A stretch of DNA of 64,000 nt from Nostoc calcicola FACHB-3891 (lineage in GTDB: Bacteria; Cyanobacteriota; Cyanobacteriia; Cyanobacteriales; Nostocaceae), in NCBI RefSeq assembly GCF_014697355.1, contig NZ_JACJRQ010000007.1:124001-188000 (forward strand), given 5' to 3'. Below the pieces are notes generated by a model that ran no database searches, was not told the DNA's origin, and saw only the letters and a list, made by a program, of their open reading frames with translations. Positions 37,456 through 47,031 of the stretch are shown in pieces (the stretch's first letter is position 1; every line of letters begins with the position of its first letter). The position numbers and the translations under genes are program-made.

Positions 37456-37839
37456 TTATGGTGATTTTTCCTCTGGTTTTTTGATTTGCTCTGTAGGAAG
37501 TACATGGCGATCTGAGTTCGTGGTTTCCTGGGTAATAGCAATCATACTAAGAACAATGGCACTTCCTACAGCAAAGGCCACCATAGGACGCTTAAGCAGA
37601 ACGAAATCCCTGATAATTCTGGCTAAAGGTCGGCTTTGACGACGGAGCGCCGAAGAAATCATCATTTGTCTCCAAGTAAACGGATCGCGGACATAATGGC
37701 CGCTTTGGCAAACTACTAGCCGTTCTTGGCAATAGGGACAACAAAACAAGCCAATACGCGTTTTAATTGGTTTGGGCGTGGCATTTCTTTGGCAAATTGG
37801 GCAAGTAACATAATGATTATCAAAGGTGTGTATATTCAT
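37456..37839 (-). CDS. Zinc-ribbon membrane-anchored protein
   Basis: 127 residues. Two CxxC pairs (CPICQ near residue 13, CCPYCQ near residue 33) form a zinc ribbon. The middle is basic (RRQSRPLARIIRDF), and a single membrane helix (PMVAFAVGSAIVLSMIAI) is followed by a short polar tail. The ribbon probably faces the cytoplasm. No named family was recognised. Confidence 0.75.
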   Translation of the reverse strand: MNIHTFDNHYVTCPICQRNATPKPIKTRIGLFCCPYCQERLVVCQSGHYVRDPFTWRQMMISSALRRQSRPLARIIRDFVLLKRPMVAFAVGSAIVLSMIAITQETTNSDRHVLPTEQIKKPEEKSP

Positions 37840-38374
37840 TTACTCGCTCTATAACAATAGCTATATTGAATTGGGGTCAACGAAGAGGACAAACAGACAA
37901 GGAGAAGGGAGACAAAGGAGAGGGGGTTTCTTATTTCTTTTGTCTCCTTGTTCCCTTGTCTCCCCCTCCGCCTACTTCTAATGTATAGTTTTACATTAGT
38001 ACTAAATCACACATACATTCTATTACTACCAAGGATGACTCAATGGTCGCAACACGAGTATAGCTAGATTTAGGCGAAAATAACTCTCATTAATGCTTGT
38101 GGCTCACACTACCTCTGTTGTGTCTAGAGAGAATAGGGTTGACTAGTACCTCATCAGCGTAGGCTAGCAAAACCGTAGGCATCGCCGACCCCCAGATAAT
38201 AATTGTCTCCCATTTAACTATTCTCCCCACAAAAATTTTGCATAGTGACATTTTTTGCTAAAGCTTTGTAAATCGAGCAAATAAAGTCTACTTGTCTGGT
38301 TGCTAAATAATGGCTCACAATGAGAAGTAACAGATAAAAATTTAAATTTTTTCTTACATTTACCCCAGTTCTCA
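37840..38374. other. Gap before the ClC gene
   Basis: 37894-37975 is a purine-rich block (AGACAAGGAGAAGGGAGACAA) followed by its complementary pyrimidine block (TTGTCTCCTTGTTCCCTTGTC), forming a long imperfect hairpin. The rest has no recognised gene or riboswitch. A promoter for the channel gene is expected near 38300. Confidence 0.45.
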
Positions 38375-40249
38375 ATGACTCTCTTGCCTCCCACTCAACT
38401 GAGGAAGGTAACGGAACAACCTGCCTTTCCTACACCTTCTACCCGCTTAGCTCACCTAATAAACCGTTTTCAACCATCCCCAGAAACCCTTGTGCTGTTT
38501 TTAGCCATGCTAATTGGCGGTGGCACTGGTATGGGTGTAGTCACCTTTCACTATTTGATCGAGCTGATCCACCGTTTAATGCTAGAAAATTTGATGGGTG
38601 AGATCGGCGTCTGGGGTGCTTGGACTCTAGCTTGCGTTCCTACCCTTGGCGGATTAATCGTTGGCTTGATGCGCTGGCGTACTCAAGACTTTGGCCCTGG
38701 ACTTTCATCTCTCATCGCCGCTTCTCAAGGAACAGAAATCAGGCGACCACTACGACCAGTTACCAAAATGCTAGCCGCATCTGTTTCTTTGGGAAGCGGT
38801 GCTTCTTTAGGACCAGAGGGGCCAAGTGTAGAAATTGGTGCAAATTTTGGCATGTTGTTGTCTGTGATCCTAAATGTATCTCAGGAACGACGACGTTTAC
38901 TGTTGGGTGCTGGCGCTGCTGCTGGATTAGCGGCTGGGTTTAATGCTCCCATCGCTGGGGTATTTTTTGCCTTAGAGGTGGTGATGGGAGCTACATCTTT
39001 TGCTACTTCTGCTGTCAGTGTGGTGCTGCTGGCGGCAGTGGTAGCAGCGTTAATTGCTCAAATTGGTTTGGGGGCACAACCTGCTTTTGATTTACCCGCT
39101 TACCAAGTCCGCAGTCCTTTAGAATTACCCCTTTATCTGGGCTTGGGTTTAGGGGCTAGTCTAATTTCTGTAACTTATACTCAATCAATTCGTTTGGCTA
39201 AAGCGTGCTTCGCTGGTAAGGTTCCAGGCTTTCAATTTTTGGGACGAATTCCTCAGCCAATTCATCCAATTATTGGCGGTGTCATTGTTGGTGCAGTTGC
39301 TTTGCACTTCCCGCAAATTCTGGGTGTTGGTTATGAAACTGTGGAAGCTATGCTTCAGGATGTCAAGTTTTCACTGCACCTGTTAGTTGTGCTGTTGGTG
39401 GTGAAGTTACTAATGACTGCAATTAGTGCAGGTAGCGGTTTTGTCGGCGGTTTATTTGCACCTGCTATGTTTCTAGGTGCTTCTTTTGGTTCGGCTTATG
39501 CCAAAATTTTAGCTGTGGTATTCCCGGCAATTTGTGACCAAATGGCAGCTCCTCCAGCTTATGCGATGGTAGGAATGGCAGCAGTGTTAGCTGCAAGTGT
39601 CAGGGCACCGTTAACGGCTATTTTAATGCTGTTTGAATTAACCCGCGACTACAGAATTGTTTTACCGCTGATGGCCGCTGTGGGTTTGAGTGTCTGGTTA
39701 GTAGAAAGGATTAAACCGACTTTTAACTCTAACTCTAATCTACAACAGATTGGTCTTTCTGAATTAAAAGATGAGCAAGCGGAAGTTATGCAGCAAATTC
39801 TGGTAGAAGATGCTATGTATCCCTGCCCAAAAAGATTGCGTGCAACTGTGAGTGTGTTGGAAGCAGCTGTGGAAATGATCCGCGATCGCACACGAAGTGC
39901 TTTAGTAATTAATGAAGCAGACCAATTAGTTGGTATCCTTTCTCTAGAAGATATTAACCGTGCCCTTGCTCTTTGGGAAACTTACCCAAATTCAACAACT
40001 GAAATTTCAGATAATTTATCCAGTCAAACTCTTATGGACATTTGTACTACTGAAATTCTTTATGCATGGCAGGATGAACTATTATCTGAAGCTTTAGACC
40101 GCATGAGTGTTCGAGGTTTGCATCAATTACCAGTGGTAGCACGAGACAAACCCGATCGCATTTTAGGTTTACTAGAAAAAGAGCAAATTGCATTAACCTG
40201 CAATTTAGCAGTTACGCGCAAAGCACTGCGCCACTATTTACCATATTAG
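38375..40249 (+). CDS. ClC-type chloride channel/transporter with CBS pair
   Basis: 624 residues. Residues ~30-445 are the ClC membrane core, with GSGASLGPEGPSVEIG near residue 145 and the gating glutamate at Glu148. GAAAGLAAGFNAPIAGVFFALE follows, then SGFVGGLFAPAMFLGA. Residues ~465-620 form two CBS domains that may bind adenine nucleotides (VEDAMYPCPKRLRAT; LMDICTTEILYAWQDE). Presence of the external Glu fits either a proton-coupled antiporter or a gated channel. It is a single gene; no neighbour informs its role. Confidence 0.94.
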   Translation: MTLLPPTQLRKVTEQPAFPTPSTRLAHLINRFQPSPETLVLFLAMLIGGGTGMGVVTFHYLIELIHRLMLENLMGEIGVWGAWTLACVPTLGGLIVGLMRWRTQDFGPGLSSLIAASQGTEIRRPLRPVTKMLAASVSLGSGASLGPEGPSVEIGANFGMLLSVILNVSQERRRLLLGAGAAAGLAAGFNAPIAGVFFALEVVMGATSFATSAVSVVLLAAVVAALIAQIGLGAQPAFDLPAYQVRSPLELPLYLGLGLGASLISVTYTQSIRLAKACFAGKVPGFQFLGRIPQPIHPIIGGVIVGAVALHFPQILGVGYETVEAMLQDVKFSLHLLVVLLVVKLLMTAISAGSGFVGGLFAPAMFLGASFGSAYAKILAVVFPAICDQMAAPPAYAMVGMAAVLAASVRAPLTAILMLFELTRDYRIVLPLMAAVGLSVWLVERIKPTFNSNSNLQQIGLSELKDEQAEVMQQILVEDAMYPCPKRLRATVSVLEAAVEMIRDRTRSALVINEADQLVGILSLEDINRALALWETYPNSTTEISDNLSSQTLMDICTTEILYAWQDELLSEALDRMSVRGLHQLPVVARDKPDRILGLLEKEQIALTCNLAVTRKALRHYLPY

Positions 40250-40358
40250 TCATTGGTCATTGGTCATTAGTCATTGGTCATTAGTCATTGGTTTTCACAA
40301 ATGACTAATGACGAAAAACAAAGGACAAATGACTATTGACAATTGACTAATGACTATT
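40242..40358. repeat. TCATTGG/TCATTAG tandem-repeat array
   Basis: About ten imperfect heptamers (GTCATTGGTCATTAGTCATT), turning into the complementary AATGACTAATGAC form, so the whole array can fold on itself. It lies between convergent genes. Confidence 0.75.
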
Positions 40359-40360
40359 TA

Positions 40361-40774
40361 TTAAGCCGTGGCTTCTAGAGTTTCATCGTCTTCCCGATCT
40401 TCTGGATCTACCTGTCTCAAACGAATGTGCTTTTTACCTAAAGTGATGAGAAACTCATCTCCTGGTTTGAGATTCATCTGTTTTGTATAAGCTGAACCGA
40501 TAAGCAAGTTACCATTGGATTGCACACTAATCCTATAGCTAGCACTACGTCCACCACGCCCATTAGCACTGGGTGTACTGTCTAACTGAATGCCTTCGGC
40601 ATCGATTAGGGCATTTAAGAACTTCATCATATTGACGCGCTCTATACCATTTTTGGTAACGGTATAGTAGCCGCACTTCTTGGCTTTGTCTTCCTTGCTC
40701 TCGTTCTCTAGCTCTTTGACTTTTTTGAGCAGTTCTTCGCCGACTAGGGGTTCAATTTTTTTCTGTTTAGGCAT
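40361..40774 (-). CDS. cyAbrB-type transcription regulator
   Basis: 137 residues from the ATG at 40774 (a TTG at 40777 is less likely). The conserved cyAbrB region is present: KKCGYYTVTKNGIERVNMMKFLNAL, then GRGGRSASYRISVQSNGNLLIGSAYT and MNLKPGDEFLITLGKKHIRLRQVD. In cyanobacteria these proteins regulate carbon/nitrogen metabolism and heterocyst genes, often with broad DNA binding. The VNMMKFLNAL form is closer to clade A (CalA/Sll0359) than to clade B by memory. It is a single gene on the minus strand. Confidence 0.9.
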   Translation of the reverse strand: MPKQKKIEPLVGEELLKKVKELENESKEDKAKKCGYYTVTKNGIERVNMMKFLNALIDAEGIQLDSTPSANGRGGRSASYRISVQSNGNLLIGSAYTKQMNLKPGDEFLITLGKKHIRLRQVDPEDREDDETLEATA

Positions 40775-41233
40775 CAACTTAGGTCGAAAACGAATGTTTG
40801 AAGTGTTTGAATCGATTTTATTTTAGCTTCTGTTGAGCTAATAGGAAGATAATCCTTTAGTTTTTATCTCAACATAGCCAAGTATATTACACTCACAGCC
40901 AGAATTGTTATGCGAATACCAAATATTTCCCAGGCAATTTATTTTCTAGAATGCTGGCAATGCTGATAACTATATATATATAGTTTGTGAATTACTGCTA
41001 AACTATATTTGTTTAAGTTTTCTAAACTAACCTTTAAAAGGTTGTCTAGTTGCTGAAGATGATAACTGAGTCACAGAATGATAAGCAAAACTGATCCTTG
41101 GTCATTAGTCATTGGTAATTAGTCATTGGTCTAAATAAATCACAAAGGACAACTGACAAAGCGCAAAGCCACTAGCGCCGATTTGGGGCACTCATAACTT
41201 TGTAACAGAGGGCAAACAACAAAGCTTACCAGA
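40775..41233. other. Gap between cyAbrB and Rrf2 genes
   Basis: AT-rich, including a run of AT dinucleotides near 40975. TCATTAG/TCATTGG heptamers lie at 41098-41136. It should contain divergent promoters; no specific operator was recognised. Confidence 0.4.
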
Positions 41234-41677
41234 ATGAAACTAACTACCAGAGGACATTACAGTGTGAAGGCGTTGCTAGATTTAAGTTTACAGCCAAAAT
41301 ATGGGCCTGTATCTGTAAAAGCGATCGCCAAACGCCAAGATATCCCAGCTCCTTACCTCGAAAAACTACTAATAGAAATGCGTCGTGCCGGGTTAGTGAA
41401 TTCAATTCGTGGTAGCATTGGTGGATATCAATTGGCAAGAGAACCTATACAAATATCTATAGGGCAAATTTTAGAAGCAGTCGGTGAGAGCATTACTCAT
41501 TTACCCCATCACACTCCAGCACCCACGCAAGCTGAAGATTGGGTAACATTTACCCTATGGCAAAGGCTCAATCAAAAGCTCAAAGAAGCTTTGTACACTA
41601 TTACTCTGGCAGACCTTTATTACGATGCTCGTAGTTGGCAAGCTTCCCTTGGAGAAGAAGCTAGTTTTGTGGTTTAG
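41234..41677 (+). CDS. Rrf2 family regulator without the iron-sulfur cysteines
   Basis: 147 residues. The winged helix is clear: MKLTTRGHYSVKALLDLSL, then VSVKAIAKRQDIPAPYLEKLLIEMRRAGLVNSIRGSIGGYQLAR. The loop that in IscR/NsrR holds three cysteines is replaced by SITHLPHHTPAPT, and the whole protein has no Cys, so it cannot bind an iron-sulfur cluster through that route. Histidines in the loop are notable. Targets are unknown. It is separated from cobD by a MITE and tandem repeats. Confidence 0.9.
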   Translation: MKLTTRGHYSVKALLDLSLQPKYGPVSVKAIAKRQDIPAPYLEKLLIEMRRAGLVNSIRGSIGGYQLAREPIQISIGQILEAVGESITHLPHHTPAPTQAEDWVTFTLWQRLNQKLKEALYTITLADLYYDARSWQASLGEEASFVV

Positions 41678-41710
41678 TCATTTGTCATTAGTCATTGGTC
41701 ATTGGTCATT

Positions 41711-41818
41711 AGACCTATTGCATAAATAATTTTTTGTCGGGCTACGCCCCGCTTCTCTACGAGATGCACTCGCGTTCGCTAACACGCAAAGGCTCAAAGA
41801 AGGACTTTTGCAAGAGGT
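41711..41818. repeat. MITE-like element, copy 2 (AGACCTATTGCA family)
   Basis: Begins AGACCTATTGCATAAATAA and ends AAAGAAGGACTTTTGCAAGAGGT. It is the inverted counterpart of 27667-27754, with a different interior (GGGCTACGCCCCG hairpin). Tandem TCATTGG repeats flank it on both sides. Confidence 0.65.
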
Positions 41819-41883
41819 ATATTGGTCATTGATTTTCACAAAGGACAAAGGACAAATGACAAATGACTATTGACTATTGACAA

Positions 41884-42870
41884 ATGACATCGACTATTGT
41901 TTTGATCGTTGCCGCACTTTTAGATTACTTAATTGGCGATCCTTGGGGTTGGCCTCATCCTGTGCAATTTATCGGGTGGGTAATTTCTCAACTGACCAAG
42001 TTTTCTCTGCAATTGTGTCAACATTCTCTAACACAACGTTTAGCTGGAATTTTACTAGGCATTATCGTCATAATTGGTAGCGGTGTTGTCGGTTTTTTGC
42101 TCGTTCAAAGTGCCAGATGTGTGCATCCAGTGTTAGGAATTGTTTTAGAAAGTATTCTTTTGGCTAGTTGTTTTGCTGGCAGAAGTTTGCGAACAGCAGC
42201 AGTGGCTGTTTTACAACCTTTAACAGCAGGAGATTTACCAGAAGCGCGTCAGATTTTAAGTAATTATGTTGGTCGAGACACACAAAATCTCTCAGAAGCA
42301 GAAATTTTGCGAGCCGTTTTAGAAACAGTCACGGAAAATGCTACTGATGCGGTAATGGCTCCACTTTTTTATGCAATTATTGGTGTCTTTGTGCCAATTG
42401 TGGGGTCAATTCCCTTAGCTTTAGCATACAAAGCCAGTAGTACTCTTGATTCAATGGTGGGTTACCGGGAAGCACCTTATACTTATTTTGGGTGGTTTAG
42501 TGCGCGATTGGAAGATTGTTTGACTTGGCTACCTTGCCGATTAACAGTTATCACTCTGGCAGTGTTATCGGGTAAACCGATGCATGTTTGGCGAATTTGT
42601 CGCCGGGATGCAATTACCGATCCTAGTCCCAATTCCGGCTGGAGTGAGTGCGCCTACGCTGCTATTTTAGGTGTACAAATGGGGGGTAAAAATTGGTATC
42701 GTGGGGTAGCTAAACACAAACCATTGCTAGGAGACGCTATTTATCCCATTACCTCAAATTCTATTTACAATGCTTTGCAACTGACTCGATATTGTTTTTT
42801 ACTATGGTTAGGGATAGCGATCGCTATTTTCTTAATACTCTCAAATAGGGTATGGGGAGTGCTGAGTTAG
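41884..42870 (+). CDS. cobD: Adenosylcobinamide-phosphate synthase CobD/CbiB
   Basis: 328 residues, polytopic membrane protein of the CobD/CbiB family, which attaches aminopropanol (or its phosphate) to cobyric acid late in B12 or pseudo-B12 synthesis. Typical segments: LLDYLIGDPWGWPHPVQFIGW at the start and GRSLRTAA near residue 95. Further on are ENATDAVMAPLFYAIIG near residue 150, KASSTLDSMVGYR near residue 188, and DAITDPSPNSGWSECAYA near residue 240. The ATG at 41884 lies inside a TGACAAATGACA repeat. No cobalamin riboswitch was visible upstream. Confidence 0.95.
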   Translation: MTSTIVLIVAALLDYLIGDPWGWPHPVQFIGWVISQLTKFSLQLCQHSLTQRLAGILLGIIVIIGSGVVGFLLVQSARCVHPVLGIVLESILLASCFAGRSLRTAAVAVLQPLTAGDLPEARQILSNYVGRDTQNLSEAEILRAVLETVTENATDAVMAPLFYAIIGVFVPIVGSIPLALAYKASSTLDSMVGYREAPYTYFGWFSARLEDCLTWLPCRLTVITLAVLSGKPMHVWRICRRDAITDPSPNSGWSECAYAAILGVQMGGKNWYRGVAKHKPLLGDAIYPITSNSIYNALQLTRYCFLLWLGIAIAIFLILSNRVWGVLS

Positions 42871-42965
42871 GAGTTAGGAGTTAGGAGTTTCCAGTTATTA
42901 TTCTCCCTCATCTCCCCATCCCCCTCATCTCCCCATCCCCCTCATCTCCCCATCTCCCCATTCCC
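42871..42965. repeat. AGTTAGG and CTCATCTCCCC tandem repeats
   Basis: Three AGTTAGG heptamers followed by about four CTCATCTCCCCATCCCC units, between cobD and pyrR. Confidence 0.7.
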
Positions 42966-42977
42966 CTAAAGATACCT

Positions 42978-43514
42978 ATGTCTGCAAAAGTAGTTGAGAT
43001 CCTCTCATCAGAAGAAATTCGTCGTACTTTGACTCGCCTTGCCTCTCAAATTGTGGAAAGGTCGCGTGATTTGTCCCAATTGGTGCTTCTTGGTATATAT
43101 ACTAGGGGTGCTGTATTAGCACAATTGTTAGCGCGTCAGATTGAGACACTCGAAGGTGTAGCCGTTTCCGTTGGTGCTTTGGATATTACATTTTATCGAG
43201 ATGACCTTGACAAAATTGGTTTGCGAACTCCGGCCAAAAGCGATATTCCTTTCGATCTGACGGGGAAAACCGTTGTACTCGTGGATGATGTGATTTTCAA
43301 AGGACGGACAATTCGTGCTGCTTTGAATGCTGTAAATGAGTACGGAAGACCAGAGGTAATTCGTTTAGCTGTGTTGGTAGACAGGGGTCATCGTGAGTTA
43401 CCAATTCACCCAGATTTTATTGGTAAGCAGCTGCCTACTGCTAAAGAAGAAATTGTCAAAGTTTACTTACAAGATTGTGATGGACGAGATGCAGTAGAGT
43501 TGATGGGAGATTAG
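42978..43514 (+). CDS. pyrR: PyrR bifunctional pyrimidine regulator / uracil phosphoribosyltransferase
   Basis: 178 residues. The PRPP-binding loop [18 protein letters not shown] near residue 98 and the N-terminal [17 protein letters not shown] match Pyr[15 protein letters not shown] and DITFYRDDL also fit. PyrR of low-GC Gram-positives binds pyr mRNA leaders; in cyanobacteria the regulatory role is less clear and uracil salvage is possible. It follows cobD after a repeat spacer of about 100 bp; there is no pyr operon nearby. Confidence 0.95.
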   Translation: MSAKVVEILSSEEIRRTLTRLASQIVERSRDLSQLVLLGIYTRGAVLAQLLARQIETLEGVAVSVGALDITFYRDDLDKIGLRTPAKSDIPFDLTGKTVVLVDDVIFKGRTIRAALNAVNEYGRPEVIRLAVLVDRGHRELPIHPDFIGKQLPTAKEEIVKVYLQDCDGRDAVELMGD

Positions 43515-43589
43515 TTATTTGTCATTTGTCATTTGTCATTGGTTTTTATCCGCGTCCCCTCATCCCCCTCATCCCCCTCATCCTGACAC

Positions 43590-43973
43590 TCACCGCAAAA
43601 TCGGACTCCCGTGATGATGAACTAAATACCACTTTCCACCGAGAAACTGAAATATATTTGTAGCTGTTGATTGTGCTTCAAGTCTTCTTCCATTTACGAC
43701 TTGAAATACATTTTCTATCAGCACAACATAAGCGATATTATCAGTTAATTCTGTAGCAATTACATCCGTGTTTATTTCGATGTAAGCAGTGTTTTTAAAT
43801 ATCTGCTCCCAAGAGGTACGAATCTCTTTCCAACCTCGCAACACTCTACTTCCAGGATGAATACAAAAACTACCAGTTCCTTGTGACCATATTGCACTCA
43901 TCGCCTCAATATCTTTTCTTTCAAAAGCTCGATAAAAAGCTGCATTAGCGGCTAGAACTTCATCGTTGGTCAT
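43590..43973 (-). CDS. SnoaL/NTF2-like protein
   Basis: 127 residues, one alpha+beta cone domain. VLAANAAFYRAFERKDIEAMSAIWSQ is the helical start, then CIHPGSRVLRGWKEIRTSWEQIF. Three strands follow, ending GGKWYLVHHHGSPIL. This matches SnoaL_3/DUF4440-type proteins, which bind or isomerise small molecules or oligomerise as non-enzymatic modules. No active residues can be assigned. ATG at 43973. Confidence 0.88.
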   Translation of the reverse strand: MTNDEVLAANAAFYRAFERKDIEAMSAIWSQGTGSFCIHPGSRVLRGWKEIRTSWEQIFKNTAYIEINTDVIATELTDNIAYVVLIENVFQVVNGRRLEAQSTATNIFQFLGGKWYLVHHHGSPILR

Positions 43974-43979
43974 GGGGAG

Positions 43980-44045
43980 TTAAATAGTTAGGAGTTAGGA
44001 GTTGAGAGTTAGGAGTTGAGAGTTAGGAGTTGAGAGTTAGGAGTT
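43980..44045. repeat. AGTTAGG-type tandem repeats, left arm
   Basis: GTTAGGAGTTAGGAGTTGAG and further heptamers. The complementary array (ACTCCTAACTCCTAACTCC) lies at 44318-44362, so the two arms enclose the MITE at 44182-44281. Confidence 0.7.
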
Positions 44046-44181
44046 ACTAAATTATAACTCTCAAGTTGCAATTAATTAGTTGATTTATCAAGTATCATTA
44101 CGGCTTTAGCCTAACGCACCGTGTTATTTAGCAGTGCCTTATGCGATCGTCTCATATTTTTTATGGCCAATCATCTCTAAA

Positions 44182-44281
44182 TAGACATCTCCAAAAATGA
44201 ATGTAGAGACGTAGCGATGCTACGTCTCTACGTCTCTACAAGATTTCTGGGTAACGCATATTTAATTTCTGGAGATGTCTA
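44182..44281. repeat. 100-bp MITE with perfect 12-bp terminal repeats
   Basis: TAGACATCTCCA at the left is matched exactly by TGGAGATGTCTA at the right. The centre holds a perfect 13-bp hairpin (GTAGAGACGTAGC, gat, GCTACGTCTCTAC at 44203-44231). No coding capacity. The terminal TA on both sides would fit a TA-targeting IS630/Tc1-like parent, but this is inference. Confidence 0.75.
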
Positions 44282-44317
44282 ATATGTACATAACACATCT
44301 GACAAGGATTTTAATTT

Positions 44318-44362
44318 TATTAACTCCTAACTCCTAACTCCTAACTCCTAACTCCTAACTCT
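44318..44362. repeat. ACTCCTA tandem repeats, right arm
   Basis: Tandem ACTCCTA heptamers complementary to 43980-44045. The last copies overlap the end of the histidine kinase gene at 44355, whose final residues and stop are therefore repeat-adjacent. Confidence 0.65.
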
Positions 44363-46244
44363 TTTTAACTGTACTTATAGTTTGTAATAACTGGTTAGCT
44401 GTATAAGGTTTAGACAAAAAGGCTTTGATACCTATGTCATAAGCTGCATCAACTTTATCTGCTGAACTCAGTCCACTGACGGCAATAATTTTGACATCTG
44501 GGTTAATTTTTCGCAGGGTACGGATGGTAGTTAGCCCATCCATTGATGGCATGAGCATATCAGTTAATACAAGAGATATTTCATTTCGGTGTTCTGCATA
44601 TAAGGCTATGGCTTCAATGCCATCACTGGCTGTAATTGCTTTATAATTATGACTTTCTAGAGATGTTTTTGTGACATCTCGAATGGCTGCTTCGTCATCT
44701 ACAACTAAAATTAATTCTCCTTGACCTGGAGGTAGTTCTTGGTGTTGTTCTTCTATGGTTTCTGTTGCATCTTGTGCTGGCAAATATACCTTAAATTGGC
44801 TACCTTTTCCGGCTTCACTGTATACGTTGATAAAACCACCGTGACTTTTAATGATGCCAAGTACTGTAGACAGACCAAGACCAGTACCTTTGCCAACTTC
44901 TTTAGTAGTAAAAAATGGCTCAAATATCCGATCTAATATTTCTGATTGAATACCAATTCCCCCATCAGCAACGGTAATCACGATATGATGACCAACTTGA
45001 GCATCAATATGCATTTTGGTAAAATTTTCATCAATGAAAAGGTTCTCAGCAGAAATTTTTAGAGTTCCGCCATTTGGCATAGCATCACGAGCATTGACAC
45101 ACAGATTCATCAGTACTTGATGCAGTTGGGTGGCATCGCCACATACAGTCCAAAGATTTTGGGGAATTTGGGTAAAAACTTCTATGGATTTGGGAAAAGT
45201 TTCTTTAATAATTTGCTGAATTTCAATTATTAAATGCTTTAATTGTAAAATTGTGCGATCGCCTTCCAGCCCACGAGTAAACGATAATACTTGCTTGACT
45301 AGGTTTGCCCCCCGTTTAGCGTTGGCGATTAATATTGGCAGCAGTCGCCGAGAACGCTCATCATGAACTTGTGCTTCTAACAGTTGAGCTGTCATCAAAA
45401 TCGGCGCTAAAACATTATTCAAATCGTGGGCGATACCACTGGCTAAGGTGCCAATGCTTTCCAATCGCTGGGCGCGGAGAAATTGGGCTTCTAGTTGTTT
45501 TTTTTGTGTGATGTCAGTGTTAACAACTAGAATAGTTTGTATTTTTTTACTAAATTCATGTACTAATGTCCAACGGCTTTCAACAATAATTTCTTTACCT
45601 GATTTTGTTTTTTGATGTAACTCTCCTTCCCAAGAACCATTTTTCATCAAAATACTGAGTGCTTCTTGAACTTGAAATGCCTGTTTTTCCTGCCAGAGAA
45701 CTCGTGTCTTTTTATTGATAGCTTCTTCTTTTTTCCAAGCGTACAGATGCTCAGCAGCTTTATTCCAAAATAAAATTTTATCGTCTAAATCGCGTACAAA
45801 AATTGCATCGGTGGCAACGTCCAATAAAGCGGCTTGTTCGCGAATTTTTTGTTCTGTTTGTTTCCGTTCAATGGCGTAGCGAATAGAACGCTCTAATAAA
45901 GGTGCCGTCAATTGGCTTTTTTCCAAATAATCAGCAGCTCCGGCTTTCATGGCCTCTAGGTCTATTTCCCAGTCGCCCTGACCTGTGAGTAAAATTATCG
46001 GAGAATAACAGCCGTTAGCAATTGCTTCGCGCAATAGTTCTAGTCCATTGTGCGGCCCCAAACGATAGTCTACAAGATAAATGTCATGTTGGTGGCTGGC
46101 GATCGCACTTCTGGCTGCTTCATAATTATCCACCCATTGCAGCTCGCAGTCTGCTGCCTGGAATTCACTAAACCAATAACGAGTCAAAATATAATCATCT
46201 TCATCATCGTCAACGAACAGAACTTTGATGGGGCTGTTGTCCAT
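44355..46244 (-). CDS. Hybrid histidine kinase (REC-PAS-HisKA-HATPase-REC)
   Basis: 629 residues from the ATG at 46244, preceded by GGGAGATAAAC. A TTG at 46286 is less likely. REC1 (1-125) has [17 protein letters not shown] (~140-260) follows. HisKA has [17 protein letters not shown] with the phospho-acceptor His. HATPase reads [29 protein letters not shown]2 (505-625) has [13 protein letters not shown] and ends with the FLSKPY region. The upstream response-regulator gene overlaps by 35 bp, so they are translationally coupled. No membrane segment: a cytoplasmic relay. Confidence 0.93.
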   Translation of the reverse strand: MDNSPIKVLFVDDDEDDYILTRYWFSEFQAADCELQWVDNYEAARSAIASHQHDIYLVDYRLGPHNGLELLREAIANGCYSPIILLTGQGDWEIDLEAMKAGAADYLEKSQLTAPLLERSIRYAIERKQTEQKIREQAALLDVATDAIFVRDLDDKILFWNKAAEHLYAWKKEEAINKKTRVLWQEKQAFQVQEALSILMKNGSWEGELHQKTKSGKEIIVESRWTLVHEFSKKIQTILVVNTDITQKKQLEAQFLRAQRLESIGTLASGIAHDLNNVLAPILMTAQLLEAQVHDERSRRLLPILIANAKRGANLVKQVLSFTRGLEGDRTILQLKHLIIEIQQIIKETFPKSIEVFTQIPQNLWTVCGDATQLHQVLMNLCVNARDAMPNGGTLKISAENLFIDENFTKMHIDAQVGHHIVITVADGGIGIQSEILDRIFEPFFTTKEVGKGTGLGLSTVLGIIKSHGGFINVYSEAGKGSQFKVYLPAQDATETIEEQHQELPPGQGELILVVDDEAAIRDVTKTSLESHNYKAITASDGIEAIALYAEHRNEISLVLTDMLMPSMDGLTTIRTLRKINPDVKIIAVSGLSSADKVDAAYDIGIKAFLSKPYTANQLLQTISTVKKS

Positions 46245-46707
46245 GTTTATCTCCCATTGCTTCTGCTGGCAGTTGCACAATTTCAAACCAGTATTTTCCT
46301 AGAGTCTTCATTACCTCAACTAATAAGGTAAAAGTCACTGGCTTAATGATGAAAGAGTTCGCACCCAAATCGTAGGTATTATATATATCTTCTTGGGCAC
46401 TTGATGTTGACAGCATGACAACAGGAATTTGCCGCAGTTGTGGGTCAGTTTTGATTTCTTTGAGCGCCTCAAGACCGCCTTTTTTCGGCATATTCAAATC
46501 TAACAAAATTAACCCTGGATGCGGTTTACTGCTGTTGTCAGCATATCGACCACGGTGGTATAAATAATCCATCAACTCTTCACCATTACCAACGATGTAT
46601 AGTTCAATTGGCAATTGACTTTCTGCCAACGCCTCACGAACCAACACGCTGTCGTCTTCGTCATCATCAGCCATTAAAATTGTGACGTTTGTTTCTCGAC
46701 CCTTCAC
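46210..46707 (-). CDS. CheY-like response regulator (Rcp1-type)
   Basis: 165 residues if started at GTG 46707, which follows AAGGAG; ATGs at 46728 and 46812 are alternatives. A single receiver domain: ILMADDDEDDSVL (acidic pair), LILLDLNMPKKGG with the phospho-Asp, VVMLSTSS and FIIKPVTF. The long insertion after the second strand (YHRGRYADNSSKPHPG) is typical of Rcp1-like partners of cyanobacterial phytochromes. There is no output domain. It lies between the two histidine kinases of this cluster and overlaps the 44355 gene. Confidence 0.9.
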   Translation of the reverse strand: MKGRETNVTILMADDDEDDSVLVREALAESQLPIELYIVGNGEELMDYLYHRGRYADNSSKPHPGLILLDLNMPKKGGLEALKEIKTDPQLRQIPVVMLSTSSAQEDIYNTYDLGANSFIIKPVTFTLLVEVMKTLGKYWFEIVQLPAEAMGDKHGQQPHQSSVR

Positions 46708-47031
46708 TATGCATCGTCTCCTTTGCATTGGTTTATTAGTATGAATCAAGTTATTAACTTGGCACAGATGGCAACTTGCACATTGACAAAAATAATCAAA
46801 TATGCAATTCATATATTTAGCTATAAAAGCTGTATTTTTTGACTATTACGACGGATATCTAACAACCAACTGATGTTGCAGTTGTCGTCTAAAGCCGGAA
46901 ATAATCGAATCTTATTAAGAGTTAACATAATGGTCATTTGTACAATAAATAAGTCCTAGAAATTAGAGGGCACAATTGTACAATTAAGCTAATTTTTTGG
47001 TCTGGTCTTAATCCCTCTCTAGGAAGAAAAA
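46708..47031. other. Gap between two-component genes
   Basis: AT-rich spacer with no hairpin terminator and no RNA recognised. It may contain a promoter for the response-regulator gene. Confidence 0.35.

Noticed and set aside
40242..40358. TCATTGG array as a possible CRISPR or iteron origin
   Set aside because: Heptamers without unique spacers, found at many intergenic sites; no replication gene nearby.
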